A DNA stretch of 64,000 nt from Fictibacillus arsenicus (GCF_001642935.1 NZ_CP016761.1:3224001-3288000), one strand, 5' to 3'. Shown: positions 32,590-41,290, counted from the stretch's first letter. The notes: generated by a model from the letters alone, not told the origin. Program-made: numbers and translations.

Positions 32590-32994
32590 CTACTCAATAA
32601 CTATTGAAACGGTATCACCGTTTGCCGATTTCACATCAACAATCTGACCGTCCAGCTCATTTTCAATTGCGTCTAAGATCAGGTCAATATCAATATCTTT
32701 TACATATTGTTCAGATTGAGGAATCTTTGAAGCGATGTTGTGACCTGCTGCCAGTACAACCTTTACAAGTTTAATTGGAAGGTTCACATTTACGTTGTCA
32801 CTTTCAGCAGATACGACGCGTATCTTTAATGTTTTGTCGATGTAACTAGAAGGTTTATGAGACGTATAGCTTAATGGTCTAACAGATGTATTATGTTCCT
32901 TTTCTTTTAAAACTTGAATTAATTCAGAACCCTTTTCAGTGTCAATCTTACCTTCTTGTACCATTGTTAACACTTTTTCAATCTCACTTTTCAT
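32590..32994 (-). CDS. SHOCT-like domain protein of the DUF2089 operon
   Basis: Protein of 134 residues. The first 30 residues (EKVLTMVQEGKIDTEKGSEL) form the short SHOCT-like helix pair seen at the N-terminus of YvlB-type proteins. The remainder (about 55-134) has TLKIRVVSAESDNVNVNLPI and a two-stranded end resembling the start of DUF4097-type adhesin folds, but shorter. It is 12 bases downstream of the DUF2089 gene. In Bacillus such genes belong to envelope-stress-linked yvlABCD-like operons; that link is an inference here. Confidence 0.75.
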   Translation of the reverse strand: MKSEIEKVLTMVQEGKIDTEKGSELIQVLKEKEHNTSVRPLSYTSHKPSSYIDKTLKIRVVSAESDNVNVNLPIKLVKVVLAAGHNIASKIPQSEQYVKDIDIDLILDAIENELDGQIVDVKSANGDTVSIVIE

Positions 32995-33006
32995 TTCATA
33001 TTCCTC

Positions 33007-33372
33007 CTATTCGTCTTTTAACATTTTTATTGCTTCATCTGGGCTAATCTCTCCACGTTCAAGCATCATAACGATTTTTTTCTCGTCTACTTCATTCTTC
33101 TTTTTTTGTTCATACCCTAATGAAGATGCAATGTCGTTCAGCTTGCCTCGAACGGTTGGGTATGAGATTCCAAGTTCTTTTTCAACTTCTTTAATATTGC
33201 CTCTACATACAAGAAAGACTTCAACAAAAAAAAGCTGCTCTTTAGTTAGTGAAGCAAATTTGGATAATTCGAATTCGTTCTCGATTGTCGTTTGGCAATG
33301 TGAGCAATGCAGTTTCGTAATCTTGAGCGTTTGTGTGCAAACAGGACAATTCGTAAGTAATGGATGAGCCAT
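33007..33372 (-). CDS. DUF2089 family zinc-ribbon/HTH protein
   Basis: Protein of 121 residues. A zinc ribbon is formed by CPVCTQTLKITKLHCSHCQ at residues 9-27. A helix-turn-helix-like region follows: FVEVFLVCRGNIKEVEKELG then ISYPTVRGKLNDIASSLGY, with a C-terminal SHOCT-like end (MMLERGEISPDEAIKMLKDE). It is a likely DNA-binding regulator and first gene of the operon. ATG 33372 is preceded by AAGGAATC. Confidence 0.85.
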   Translation of the reverse strand: MAHPLLTNCPVCTQTLKITKLHCSHCQTTIENEFELSKFASLTKEQLFFVEVFLVCRGNIKEVEKELGISYPTVRGKLNDIASSLGYEQKKKNEVDEKKIVMMLERGEISPDEAIKMLKDE

Positions 33373-33661
33373 ATCAGATTCCTTTCTTTTTGTTTAATTT
33401 GATTATATACAACAAAATTAAAAAAGTGAACAAAAAATATAAATATATTTAATTATGATATTAATTATTTTAATTCAACTCTTACTATTTAGTTTGTTTT
33501 TATATTTTTTTATTAATTTTATTTAACAGCAACAAAAAAGAGGCTTACATTAATGGAAAGTCTCAACGATTATGTATATATACACCTTACTGCCTATTTT
33601 TTGATATAAAGCCTTCTTAATGAAATGCAGATAACCTTTTTTGTTCTCAAAAAGTTTTCCC
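33373..33661. other. AT-rich intergenic region
   Basis: Very AT-rich, stops in all frames. It should contain the DUF2089 promoter and the degraded 3' flank of the truncated ABC-F gene; no further homology to an ABC-F C-terminal half is visible. Confidence 0.5.
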
Positions 33662-34429
33662 TCAAAAGAGGTCGTACTTGAGGAACCCTAAAAAGTGTAT
33701 GCTAAATCCATACTTTATCAATGTTTCCTTTTTGGATATATGTCCATTTGCCTGTGTAATTTTATCCGCTTTTTTCATCTTTTCATCTGCAGCTTTAATG
33801 AGACGAGCCTTTTCTTTTATATAGTGTTCATGCTGTTCTTGCTGTTGCTTTCGCTGAAGCTCTTTGTGGGCCCTATACTCTGAATAGTTTCCTGTGTATT
33901 CTGTAACACAGCCGTCTTCGATTTCCCAAATTTTCGTGACAAGCTGGTCTAATACATAGCGGTCATGACTAACTAATACTAGTGCCCCATAATAATATGT
34001 CAGTTCTTCAATAAAAAATCGTGTGCCTTCTTCGTCAAGATGAGTGGTTGGCTCATCAATCAACAAACCTTCGTGATAGCTGGAAAAAATCTGTGCTAAC
34101 TTTAATCTAGTTTGTTCACCACCACTAAAATTTTCAATTTCGGTTTGTGGAATGGATAGTTTACCAGCTAATTCGCAATCTACTTCTCTTCCAACAGGGG
34201 ATGCCAGCTGGTCAAAGTAAGCGATATCCGAAAAGCTTTTGACTTGACCTTTCTCTGGTTTGATTTGACCGTCCATTAACTTCAACAGGGTACTCTTGCC
34301 AGCCCCGTTCTTACCAACAATTCCGATTCGATCAAACTGATGCACAGCAAGACGCGGGATTTTTAACACTAATCGATCTAAATAGGTAAGTTCTATATTT
34401 TCTAATTTAAGACATATTTTTTCCATCAC
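33662..34429 (-). pseudogene. ABC-F family ATPase, C-terminal half missing
   Basis: Antibiotic-resistance or translation ABC-F protein reduced to its first ATPase module. Walker A is GIVGKNGAGKSTLLKLMDGQ, signature FSGGEQTRLKLAQIF, Walker B LLIDEPTTHLDE, switch VLVSHDRYVL, followed by the start of the interdomain linker (a helix rich in KQQQEQHEHYIKEKARL). ABC-F proteins normally have about 500-550 residues with two modules; this ends at 255, after an aberrant tail (from about residue 233). The regulatory leader upstream (34430-34835) is intact. It is like the Msr/Vga/VmlR ribosome-protection group, but the truncated form is probably not functional. Confidence 0.82.
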
Positions 34430-34455
34430 TTACTACCTCCAATTTTTATTAAGAA

Positions 34456-34486
34456 ACAAAAAATCACAGGACATCTGCCTGTGATT
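34456..34486 (-). terminator. Second leader hairpin before the ABC-F start
   Basis: Minus strand ATCACAGG, 7-base loop, CCTGTGAT then TTTTTTG: an intrinsic terminator about 30 bases upstream of the ABC-F start codon, fit for attenuation. Confidence 0.75.
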
Positions 34487-34585
34487 AGAGAGTAAGGGGA
34501 AGAAACCTATCCTTTTTGATTAAGTCGATAAGCTAAGAAAGCTGTCACCAAATAAACCTTCTTTCACGTTACATCAGAAGGAAAT

Positions 34586-34624
34586 TTAAAAAAAATAAAG
34601 AAAAGCAGACTCATCCGCTTTTCT
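34586..34624 (-). terminator. Leader attenuator hairpin
   Basis: Minus strand AGAAAAGCGGA, TGAG loop, TCTGCTTTTCT, then TTATTTTTTTT. It follows the leader peptide by about 100 bases. Confidence 0.8.
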
Positions 34625-34723
34625 TCACTGAGAAATGAAACTTACAAAATGAAGATTATTAAAAAAGGACAGACTGATCCCGTTTACTCTGCAAATACAA
34701 ACAGAGCCTTTGAACGTATTAAA

Positions 34724-34768
34724 TTACTGATTCAAAGTTGGGAAACGAAGTCTCATAGCATGTGTCAT
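34724..34768 (-). CDS. ErmDL-like leader peptide MTHAMRLRFPTLNQ
   Basis: A 14-residue peptide preceded by AAAGGAGG. It differs from the ErmD leader peptide as I remember it (MTHSMRLRFPTLNQ) by one residue, Ser4 to Ala. The MRLR segment is the macrolide-dependent arrest motif in ErmDL. It lies between a consensus promoter and two terminator hairpins that precede an ABC-F gene, so drug-induced ribosome stalling is expected to control read-through into the resistance gene. That gene is truncated here. Identity to ErmDL is recalled, not searched. Confidence 0.85.
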   Translation of the reverse strand: MTHAMRLRFPTLNQ

Positions 34769-34806
34769 TTTTTAATAATCCTCCTTTTAATTAAACATAT
34801 AACCTC

Positions 34807-34835
34807 ATTGTATTTGCTTTTTTAAATATTGTCAA
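34807..34835 (-). promoter_or_regulatory. Consensus promoter of the ABC-F leader
   Basis: Minus strand -35 TTGACA (34830-34835), 17-base spacer, -10 TACAAT (34807-34812). Confidence 0.85.
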
Positions 34836-34960
34836 AAGCAATTATCGTGATTCCACCAGAATGACTACCAGAATAGAACCGTTGGTGCATCTTTCTTTTT
34901 TGAGGAGAACGAAGGGAGCATCGCTCCTTTAATATGAACGGGGTCAGACTTACCTTTCGT

Positions 34961-35590
34961 TCAACTCGTTTCTACGATATTTCCTTCTGCTGGGATGGGA
35001 TGCTCTTTTAACAGTCGTGCAAAATGGATCAGGTTGTAAGTCATGATCTGGTTATGTTGCATTGTAAATTCGTTCTCTTTTCCCCTTGCTTCGATGAACG
35101 AAGGTCCAGGTCCCGCTTCCCCAACCCAGTATGTGTCTACGTTAGGCGGAACTGTAAATCCAATATGAGATAAGCTATATAGAATGGAGGAACTAGCGTG
35201 TTTCGCACCATCTTCGTTACCTGTCACTACCACTCCGCCCACTTTATTATAATAGATATACTGCCCTTTATCATTGGTCATACTGCCTGACCCATAGAGC
35301 CTTTCGATCGCTTGAGTCGCTAGACTACTCTTTTCTCCGAGCCAGATCGGTGTACCTAGGATGAGAATGTCTGCCTCCTTTACCTTGTTCAAGATGAGTG
35401 GCCATTCATCGCCGTTCCCCTCATCAGCTGACACACCAAACGCAATTTTATAGTCTGCTAGCCGAAGCATCTCCGTTTCGATCCCTTTATCACGAAAGAT
35501 TGTCACTGCTTCGTTCATCAGGCTTTCAGTATTTGATATATCTTCACTGCTTTTCAAAGACGCGTTTAATAATAATGCTTTTAATTTCAC
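34961..35590 (-). CDS. Flavodoxin family NAD(P)H-dependent oxidoreductase
   Basis: Flavoprotein of 209 residues of the NADPH-dependent FMN reductase group. The FMN phosphate loop is LLNASLKSSEDISNTESLM near the start, the flavin-contact strand is DILILGTPIWLGEKSSLA, and GGVVVTGNEDGAKHASSSIL lines the isoalloxazine region. Role likely reduction of quinones, azo or nitro compounds; not specified. It follows a clear RBS (GGAGAGG) at 35590. The next gene downstream is the truncated ABC-F leader region. Confidence 0.88.
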   Translation of the reverse strand: MKLKALLLNASLKSSEDISNTESLMNEAVTIFRDKGIETEMLRLADYKIAFGVSADEGNGDEWPLILNKVKEADILILGTPIWLGEKSSLATQAIERLYGSGSMTNDKGQYIYYNKVGGVVVTGNEDGAKHASSSILYSLSHIGFTVPPNVDTYWVGEAGPGPSFIEARGKENEFTMQHNQIMTYNLIHFARLLKEHPIPAEGNIVETS

Positions 35591-35679
35591 GTTATCCTCT
35601 CCTTTTATTACTTTAAATAACCTGTTTTCAATCCATTAAAACCAAACCATCAAGCATATTTAAAAGTATCACGGAGTTA

Positions 35680-35793
35680 TTAAAATGCTTTTGGCATAGA
35701 TCTTACTATAAATGAATTTTTCGTATTCCTAGGCATTAAAAAGAAACCGAGAACAGTTATAAAAGATAAAGTAAATGTGAAAGATAATACCAT
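35680..35793 (-). CDS. Small membrane peptide of 37 residues
   Basis: Begins MVLSFTFTLSFITVLGFFLM, one hydrophobic helix, followed by a basic tail (PRNTKNSFIVRSMPK). GGAGG is placed 6 bases before ATG 35793, an ideal ribosome-binding site. There is no recognised family. It lies in the 343-base gap between the flavodoxin and CBO0543 genes and is otherwise without features. Confidence 0.45.
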   Translation of the reverse strand: MVLSFTFTLSFITVLGFFLMPRNTKNSFIVRSMPKAF

Positions 35794-35933
35794 AATATTC
35801 CTCCAGTAGTTCCTAGTATTTCTAATATAAAAGGAGAATAGACTTGCAAAATTAAAATATGGATTATCATTTTATAGATTATAGGTTAGATTTATAGGAG
35901 TATATCAGGTTGTAATTTAAAGGAAGTGAAACA

Positions 35934-36458
35934 GTGCATATCCTTTTATTAATAATATTTATACTGGCAGGCTGGAAGTGGGGAGACTGGAAAAATTGGA
36001 GGAAATATTACCCTACCATACTCTTTTTTATAATTGGGGACCTATTATATAACTATTTATTGTACGATTACACGATGTGGCGATTTCATACTTCTTTTGA
36101 TAAATTCATTTTACCTAATCATACCTTGATTTCAATTGCAGTTACATTTATAAGCTTCCCAGTAAAAGTGTTAATTTACCTTGGTCATTATCCTGAAAAT
36201 AAAAGCAAGTTCATACAATTCATATATATCTTTGCATGGATTCTCTTTTTTACACTTTTTGAATTTGGGGCATTAAATCTTGGCATTCTTTCACATCATA
36301 ATGGTTGGAATTTAATTGCAACTTTCTTTTTTTATATCGTTATTTTTGTAATGCTTCGTCTACATCAAGATCGACAGTTACTTACATGGGTCATTTCATT
36401 TGGCCTTATCATCTTTTTATGTATTTATTTTGATGTCCCCATTACATCAATGAAGTAA
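35934..36458 (+). CDS. CBO0543-like multi-pass membrane protein
   Basis: Hydrophobic protein of 174 residues with five or six transmembrane segments. GWKWGDWKNWRKYYPTILFF and GDLLYNYLLYDYTMWRF near the N-terminus resemble the CBO0543 family of unknown function common in Bacillaceae. The start is GTG 35934, preceded by AAGGAAGTG. It is monocistronic, and no terminator is obvious. Confidence 0.65.
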   Translation: MHILLLIIFILAGWKWGDWKNWRKYYPTILFFIIGDLLYNYLLYDYTMWRFHTSFDKFILPNHTLISIAVTFISFPVKVLIYLGHYPENKSKFIQFIYIFAWILFFTLFEFGALNLGILSHHNGWNLIATFFFYIVIFVMLRLHQDRQLLTWVISFGLIIFLCIYFDVPITSMK

Positions 36459-36687
36459 TGGAGAGGATAGAACCATAAAGGTAAACTACTCAATATATAA
36501 AAACGGGTACATTTCTTATTACAGAAATGCACTGGTTTGTGGAATCTTTTCTGAAGAAATGCCCTCTATAAATGGAATAACGAGCGCAATCAATAATATA
36601 GAATTGAACCCGATTGTTGAAGAAGAAGTATGAATAAGTACCCTTCTTATTTCGATATTAGCTGGTTTTGTTGAACACTGTTCAAAT
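36459..36687. other. Non-coding region with one hairpin-repeat relative
   Basis: Contains a diverged copy of the small hairpin repeat at about 36504-36533 (GGTACATTTCTTATTACAGA then AATGCAC). Nothing else is recognised. Confidence 0.35.
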
Positions 36688-37248
36688 TCAAACGAATAAT
36701 GCCATTAATATTAAATCTTGATAGCCGCCTTCCAATTTTACACCTTTTGCTTTTCTACCCTCTTCAAAAAAGCCTAGATTCTTATATAACTTGATTGCAC
36801 CTAAATTATCTTCCATTACCTCAAGACAAACTTTTTCAATCATACTGTTATTTTTAGCCCAATTGATTAACGTTTCTAAAAGAGCTCTTCCAATACCATA
36901 ATTTCGATAATCAGGTAGTATGGTCATTGCAAAAGCCCCTTGATGACTAATTTTTTCATTGTTTCCGTTCTTAAAATCTATTTTACCGACTAACTTACCC
37001 TCAACTTCAGCAATAAACTGTACATAATTTGGATTTTCATGATAAGCTTTTAACGTTTTTTGAATAGCAACAACACTCATCTTTTTTATATCCTCAACCG
37101 TACTTAGCATGTATGGAGCGTTTATTAAAGCTTTTGAAGCAGAATTTAGCATTCTTTCTGCATCCTGTTCTTTAGCCTCTCTAATAGTAACTGTTTTTCC
37201 ATTCTTAGATTTAAAATAAAATACATTAGTGGATAAAATACTACACAC
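36688..37248 (-). CDS. GNAT family N-acetyltransferase
   Basis: Acetyltransferase of 186 residues. Motif A is MTILPDYRNYGIGRALLETL near residues 120-140, motif B VCLEVMEDNLGAIKLYKNLG near 155-175, ending FEEGRKAKGVKLEGGYQDLI, standard for RimI-like members. GTG 37248 follows AAAGGG; the first 15 residues show no family character, so a later start (around TIREA, residue 21) cannot be excluded. Its acceptor is unknown. Confidence 0.87.
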   Translation of the reverse strand: MCSILSTNVFYFKSKNGKTVTIREAKEQDAERMLNSASKALINAPYMLSTVEDIKKMSVVAIQKTLKAYHENPNYVQFIAEVEGKLVGKIDFKNGNNEKISHQGAFAMTILPDYRNYGIGRALLETLINWAKNNSMIEKVCLEVMEDNLGAIKLYKNLGFFEEGRKAKGVKLEGGYQDLILMALFV

Positions 37249-37520
37249 ACCCTTTCAGAAAATATTTAATATGATTTTCACCCATTCTATAATTCTTAAA
37301 TAAAGAAAAGAATATCACCTTTTACTGCAATTCTATTAAATTAATGTCCTCAAGCCCATAAACAGCCCTTTTTTAGATTCGAGTTATAATGGAAAATACC
37401 TTCTCTTGTTCCACAATCTGGCCTTTAGGGCAGAAATTCAGTCAGAATCTATTCACATTGGGCATAATCTTTTCCCATCCACTTAGTCCTCAGTTCTTTT
37501 GGTTTTCCTTTCACATAGAA
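37249..37520. other. Intergenic stretch left of the second IS
   Basis: AT-rich with short stop-interrupted frames; nothing recognised. Confidence 0.4.
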
Positions 37521-37547
37521 AGAGGTCTCTTATAAGAAGAGACCTCT
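37521..37547. repeat. 27-bp direct repeat flanking the second IS, left copy
   Basis: Itself a palindrome: AGAGGTCTCTT, ATAAG loop, AAGAGACCTCT. An identical copy lies at 39072-39098. Confidence 0.9.
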
Positions 37548-37629
37548 CAGCTTGTAGACAAAGTCAGATGTCTACAAGCTTTTTTTATTGTAGAATTAAA
37601 TTAGATAATGTTTGAGGGGAGAAATTTAC

Positions 37630-38984
37630 ATGTTATCTAAGCATTCTACTGAAGGACGTCACCAAGTTACTCTAGCAGCTCTTGACGAGCTTGTACCTCA
37701 GGATCATTTGGTACGAAAAATTGATCAAGTCATGGATTTTGACTTTATTTATGATGCCGTAAAACATACATATTCTTTGGATAATGGCAGACCGAGCGTG
37801 GACCCTGTTGTTTTAGTCAAAATGGTGCTCCTTCAATATTTATTTGGTATTCGATCAATGCGCCAAACGATAAAAGAGATTGAAACGAATGTCGCTTATC
37901 GTTGGTTTTTAGGCTATGACTTCAGCGAGAAGATACCTCATTTTTCAACGTTCGGGAAGAATTACGCACGTCGTTTCCATGATAGTGATCTTTTCGAACA
38001 GATCTTCTATCGGATTCTACGTGAAGCTACGAATTATGGTCTGGTTGATCCCACTATTGCTTTTATCGATTCCACGCATGTGAAAGCCAATGCCAATAAG
38101 AAGAAGTTTGATAAGAAGATAGTACGTGTGGAAACGCGCAGCTATCAAAACAAACTTGAAGAAGAAATCAATATCGACCGTGAGGCACACGGAAAAAAGC
38201 ACTAACCCCTCAAACAAAAGAAGATACGAAAGAAGTTAAAGTGAGCACTACGGATCCGGAGAGTGGCTACTATGTAAAGGACGAACGGGAAAAGCTGTTT
38301 GCGTACTCTTTTCACACCGCCAGTGATTCAAGAGGTTTTATTCTTGGAAGTCTCGTCACCGGAGCCAATGTTCATGACAGTAGAATGCTCGAGCCACTTG
38401 TAAATCAGTTGTTAGAAAACGTAGGAAAACCGAACGCCTTAGCTGTAGATGCAGGATATAAAACACCGCCGATTGCCAAGTTTTTGATGGACCAGGAAAT
38501 TCGCCCAGTAATGCCTTACACACGACCGAAAACCAAAGATGGATACATGAAGAAGTACGAATATGTTTACGATGAACATTACGATCAATACATATGTCCG
38601 CAAGGCGAAACGTTACCCTATAGAACGACGACCCGCGAGGGCTATCGTCAATACGCTTCCAATCCTTTGAAGTGCAAACAGTGTCCTTTGCTTTCTCAAT
38701 GTACGCAGAGTAAACAGCACATCAAGATGATCCACCGGCACATCTGGGAGGAGTACTTGGAGGAAGCCGATCACCTTCGTCATACGGAGGAGAATAAAAA
38801 AATATATGCACAGCGAAAAGAAACGATTGAACGTGTCTTCGCTGATGCAAAAGAAAAGCATGGTATGCGTTGGACGAAGCTGAGAGGGCTTAAAAAAGTT
38901 TCCGCGCACGCGATGCTTACTTTCGCTGCCATGAATCTTAAAAAACTGGCAAACTGGACATGGCGAGGTCCATGTCCAGTGTAA
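37630..38984 (+). CDS. IS1182-type transposase, two ORFs joined by a possible -1 frameshift
   Basis: The first ORF (37630-38205) has VTLAALDELVPQDHLVRKID, the DDE-N-terminal-like region, and IAFIDSTHVKANANKKKFDK with the first catalytic Asp. It stops at TAA right after an A AAA AAG heptamer (38193-38199). The second part, in the -1 frame from that heptamer, continues ALTPQTKEDTKEVKVSTTD, then DPESGYYVKDEREKLFAYSF, LAVDAGYKTPPIAKF (second Asp) and RKETIERVFADAKEKHGMRW (last Glu). ATG 37630 is preceded by GAGGGGAG. Together they make a full-length IS1182-type transposase of about 450 residues. Either programmed frameshifting or loss of one A makes the split. Confidence 0.85.
38193..38199 (+). 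other. A AAA AAG slippery heptamer in the transposase
   Basis: In the zero frame it reads GGA AAA AAG CAC TAA. A -1 slip leads exactly into the second ORF (GCA CTA ACC CCT). A GAGG motif lies 7 bases upstream, comparable to the Shine-Dalgarno stimulators of known -1 sites. Confidence 0.6.
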
Positions 38985-39071
38985 GTTAAGCTAGAATTCC
39001 TTTGGAAAACCTAGAAAAAATGAACAAACCCCATCTCAAATCAATTTGAGATGGGGTTTGTCTACGTTCTG

Positions 39072-39098
39072 AGAGGTCTCTTATAAGAAGAGACCTCT
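39072..39098. repeat. 27-bp direct repeat flanking the second IS, right copy
   Basis: Identical to 37521-37547. It is followed on the plus strand by TTTTGTTTTG, and on the minus strand it looks like the terminator of the ABC exporter gene at 39274; it is probably the original site. Confidence 0.9.
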
Positions 39099-39273
39099 TT
39101 TGTTTTGTTCCATATTATATCGTCCATGGTCCATGCTGAAAACGTTTGATATTCTACGTTTAACTGATCTAGTTCCTTATTTTTTTGCGATAACTCGATC
39201 AGTTAGACTTTCAATCATTAGCTAAAAAGGTAAGAGATGAATAAAAATTGTAAAACCACCCATTGGGTTATTA

Positions 39274-40983
39274 TTAACCAAACTGAGCAGCATGCAATCG
39301 GCTGTATATGCCTTGGGACTCCATCAGATCCTGGTGATTCCCCTGTTCTGCAATTCCTTCATTCGTCACAACCATGATGCGATCTGCATTTTTAATCGTT
39401 GCCAATCTATGCGCGATAATAAGCGTAGTTCTTCCTTCTGTAAGTTCTTCTAAAGCCTTCTGGATGGCCGCTTCTGTTTCCGTATCTAGTGCAGAAGTGG
39501 CTTCATCAAGGATTAAGATAGGTGGGTTTTTTAAAAACATACGAGCTATAGCCAACCTCTGTTTCTGTCCACCAGAAAGCTTCACTCCCCGCTCACCGAT
39601 AACAGTTTGGAGCCCCTCCGGCTGATTGATAATGAAATCATCAAGGCGTGCTCTTTTTGCTGCTTCCATAATCTCCTCATCAGAAGCCTTCAAGTTGCCG
39701 TACGCAATGTTTTCTCGGATCGAACCCGAAAAGAGAAATACATCCTGCTGGACAATACCGATCTGTTTTCTTACCGATTCCAGCTTCATTTCCCTTAGAT
39801 CAATTCCGTCAATGGTGATCGACCCACTTTGAATTTCATAAAAACGGGGAAGGAGACTGCAAAGAGTCGTTTTTCCAGCACCTGATGGTCCTACAAAAGC
39901 TACCGTCTCCCCAGGCTGAATAGACAAACTGATCTCGTTCAAGACCTTATTATGACCTTCATAGCCAAATGTCACGTCTTTGTATTGAATAGCGCCATAT
40001 AAGTCGATCTCAATCGCATCTTCTGCATCAGCAATATCAGGAGTCGTATCCATGATTTCTGTAAACCGCTTAAAACCTGCGATTCCTTTTGGATAACTTT
40101 CAATAACTGCGTTAATCTTTTGAATCGGTCCGATCAATATGTTCGAAAGAAGGATAAATGCTACAAATTGTCCATAGGTTAGTTCTCCTCTGATGACAAA
40201 GAAGGTACCGAATAGTAATGTGAAAAGGGTTACCATCCTCATCAATACATAGTTAGACATTACGTTTTGAGCCATGATCTTGTAAGAATGCAGCTTCGTT
40301 AAGCGATAGTTTTGATTGTTCTTCTCAAACTTTTCCTGTTCGTATTTCTCGTTTGCAAAAGCCTGTACAACCCGGATCCCGCCGATACTGTCCTCCACTC
40401 TTGAATTGATCTCAGCAACATCTTGAAACATTTTTCTAAAGGTAACAGTCATCTTCTTGTTAAAGTAGATCGCCAAAATAATAAGAAGAGGAATGACAAT
40501 AAAAGAGAGGACAGCTAGCTTCCAGTTGATGGTTAGCATCAATCCAAAAGATCCGAACAATGTCATCACGGCGACAAAGACATCCTCTGGTCCATGATGG
40601 GCCACTTCTCCAATCTCTTCCAGATCTTTTGTAAGTCTGGAGATACTATGCCCCGTTTTATTATTATCATAGTACCCGAATGAAAGCTTCTGCATATGTG
40701 TAAACAGTTGCTGACGCATGTCTGTCTCAATGTTAATACCCAGTTTATGCCCCCAATAGGTTACAACATAGTGCAGACCTGTATTGAATAGATAAATAAG
40801 TAATAGGCCCAGACAGGCGAATAAGATGATTCCCCAGTTTCCTTCTGGGAGCAAACGATCTATTACTTGATTGACTGCTAAAGGGAAAGCTAGTTCCAAG
40901 ATTCCGACGAGAATGGCACATGTAAAATCCAGTATGAACAACCATTTATAAGGTCTATAGTATGCAAAGAATCTACCCAGCAC
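39274..40983 (-). CDS. ABC exporter, fused membrane and ATPase domains (MsbA/YfiC type)
   Basis: Half-transporter of 569 residues acting as homo- or heterodimer. Residues 1-320 form the type-I exporter membrane domain with six helices (LFACLGLLLIYLFNTGLHYV, GYYDNNKTGHSISRLTKDLE). The ATPase domain has Walker A FVGPSGAGKTTLC, signature LSGGQKQRLAIARM, Walker B ILILDEATSALD and the His switch LIIAHRLATIKNA. All are intact. Drug or lipid export is likely; the cargo is not known. No partner half-transporter is adjacent. The palindrome at 39072 probably terminates it. Confidence 0.92.
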   Translation of the reverse strand: MLGRFFAYYRPYKWLFILDFTCAILVGILELAFPLAVNQVIDRLLPEGNWGIILFACLGLLLIYLFNTGLHYVVTYWGHKLGINIETDMRQQLFTHMQKLSFGYYDNNKTGHSISRLTKDLEEIGEVAHHGPEDVFVAVMTLFGSFGLMLTINWKLAVLSFIVIPLLIILAIYFNKKMTVTFRKMFQDVAEINSRVEDSIGGIRVVQAFANEKYEQEKFEKNNQNYRLTKLHSYKIMAQNVMSNYVLMRMVTLFTLLFGTFFVIRGELTYGQFVAFILLSNILIGPIQKINAVIESYPKGIAGFKRFTEIMDTTPDIADAEDAIEIDLYGAIQYKDVTFGYEGHNKVLNEISLSIQPGETVAFVGPSGAGKTTLCSLLPRFYEIQSGSITIDGIDLREMKLESVRKQIGIVQQDVFLFSGSIRENIAYGNLKASDEEIMEAAKRARLDDFIINQPEGLQTVIGERGVKLSGGQKQRLAIARMFLKNPPILILDEATSALDTETEAAIQKALEELTEGRTTLIIAHRLATIKNADRIMVVTNEGIAEQGNHQDLMESQGIYSRLHAAQFG

Positions 40984-41290
40984 GAAGAGACCCCCTTTTT
41001 CTATTTTTATAAAGTGAACAGGACTTAATTGAAATCCGTTCTCAATTATACAGAACAGAAGTAAATCTTACAATCACTTCAAGTAGTTATTTGTGTTTTT
41101 CTACCTCCCTAAGATTTTTTAACTCAGTATAAATAGTACTTCTCCTATCTGAAGAAATACTCCTGACTTTCGAACATTAAGGAACGACAGATTCTCATGC
41201 TGTTTTTTTGTTGTCAAACTATCAATGCTCCTTATTTATTATAATGTTTTAACAATAATGGGAAACAATACGAAATAGGAAGGTGAGATT
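40984..41290. other. Intergenic region between ABC exporter and hpt
   Basis: Divergent promoter region. A small hairpin-repeat relative (GTACTTCTCCTATCTGAAGA, 41131-41163) is present. No coding frame. Confidence 0.45.

Larger units (their letters stand above)
37548..39071 (+). mobile_element. IS1182-type insertion sequence inserted at a duplicated palindrome
   Basis: A 1524-bp element between two identical 27-bp palindromes. Imperfect terminal inverted repeats are CAGCTTGTAGACAAAG at the left and CAGAACGTAGACAAAC inverted at the right. Each end carries a strong hairpin, AGCTTGTAGACA / TGTCTACAAGCT (37549-37580) and AACCCCATCTCAAA / TTTGAGATGGGGTT (39028-39059). The interior is one transposase gene on the plus strand, split by a -1 frame change. 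Confidence 0.88.
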
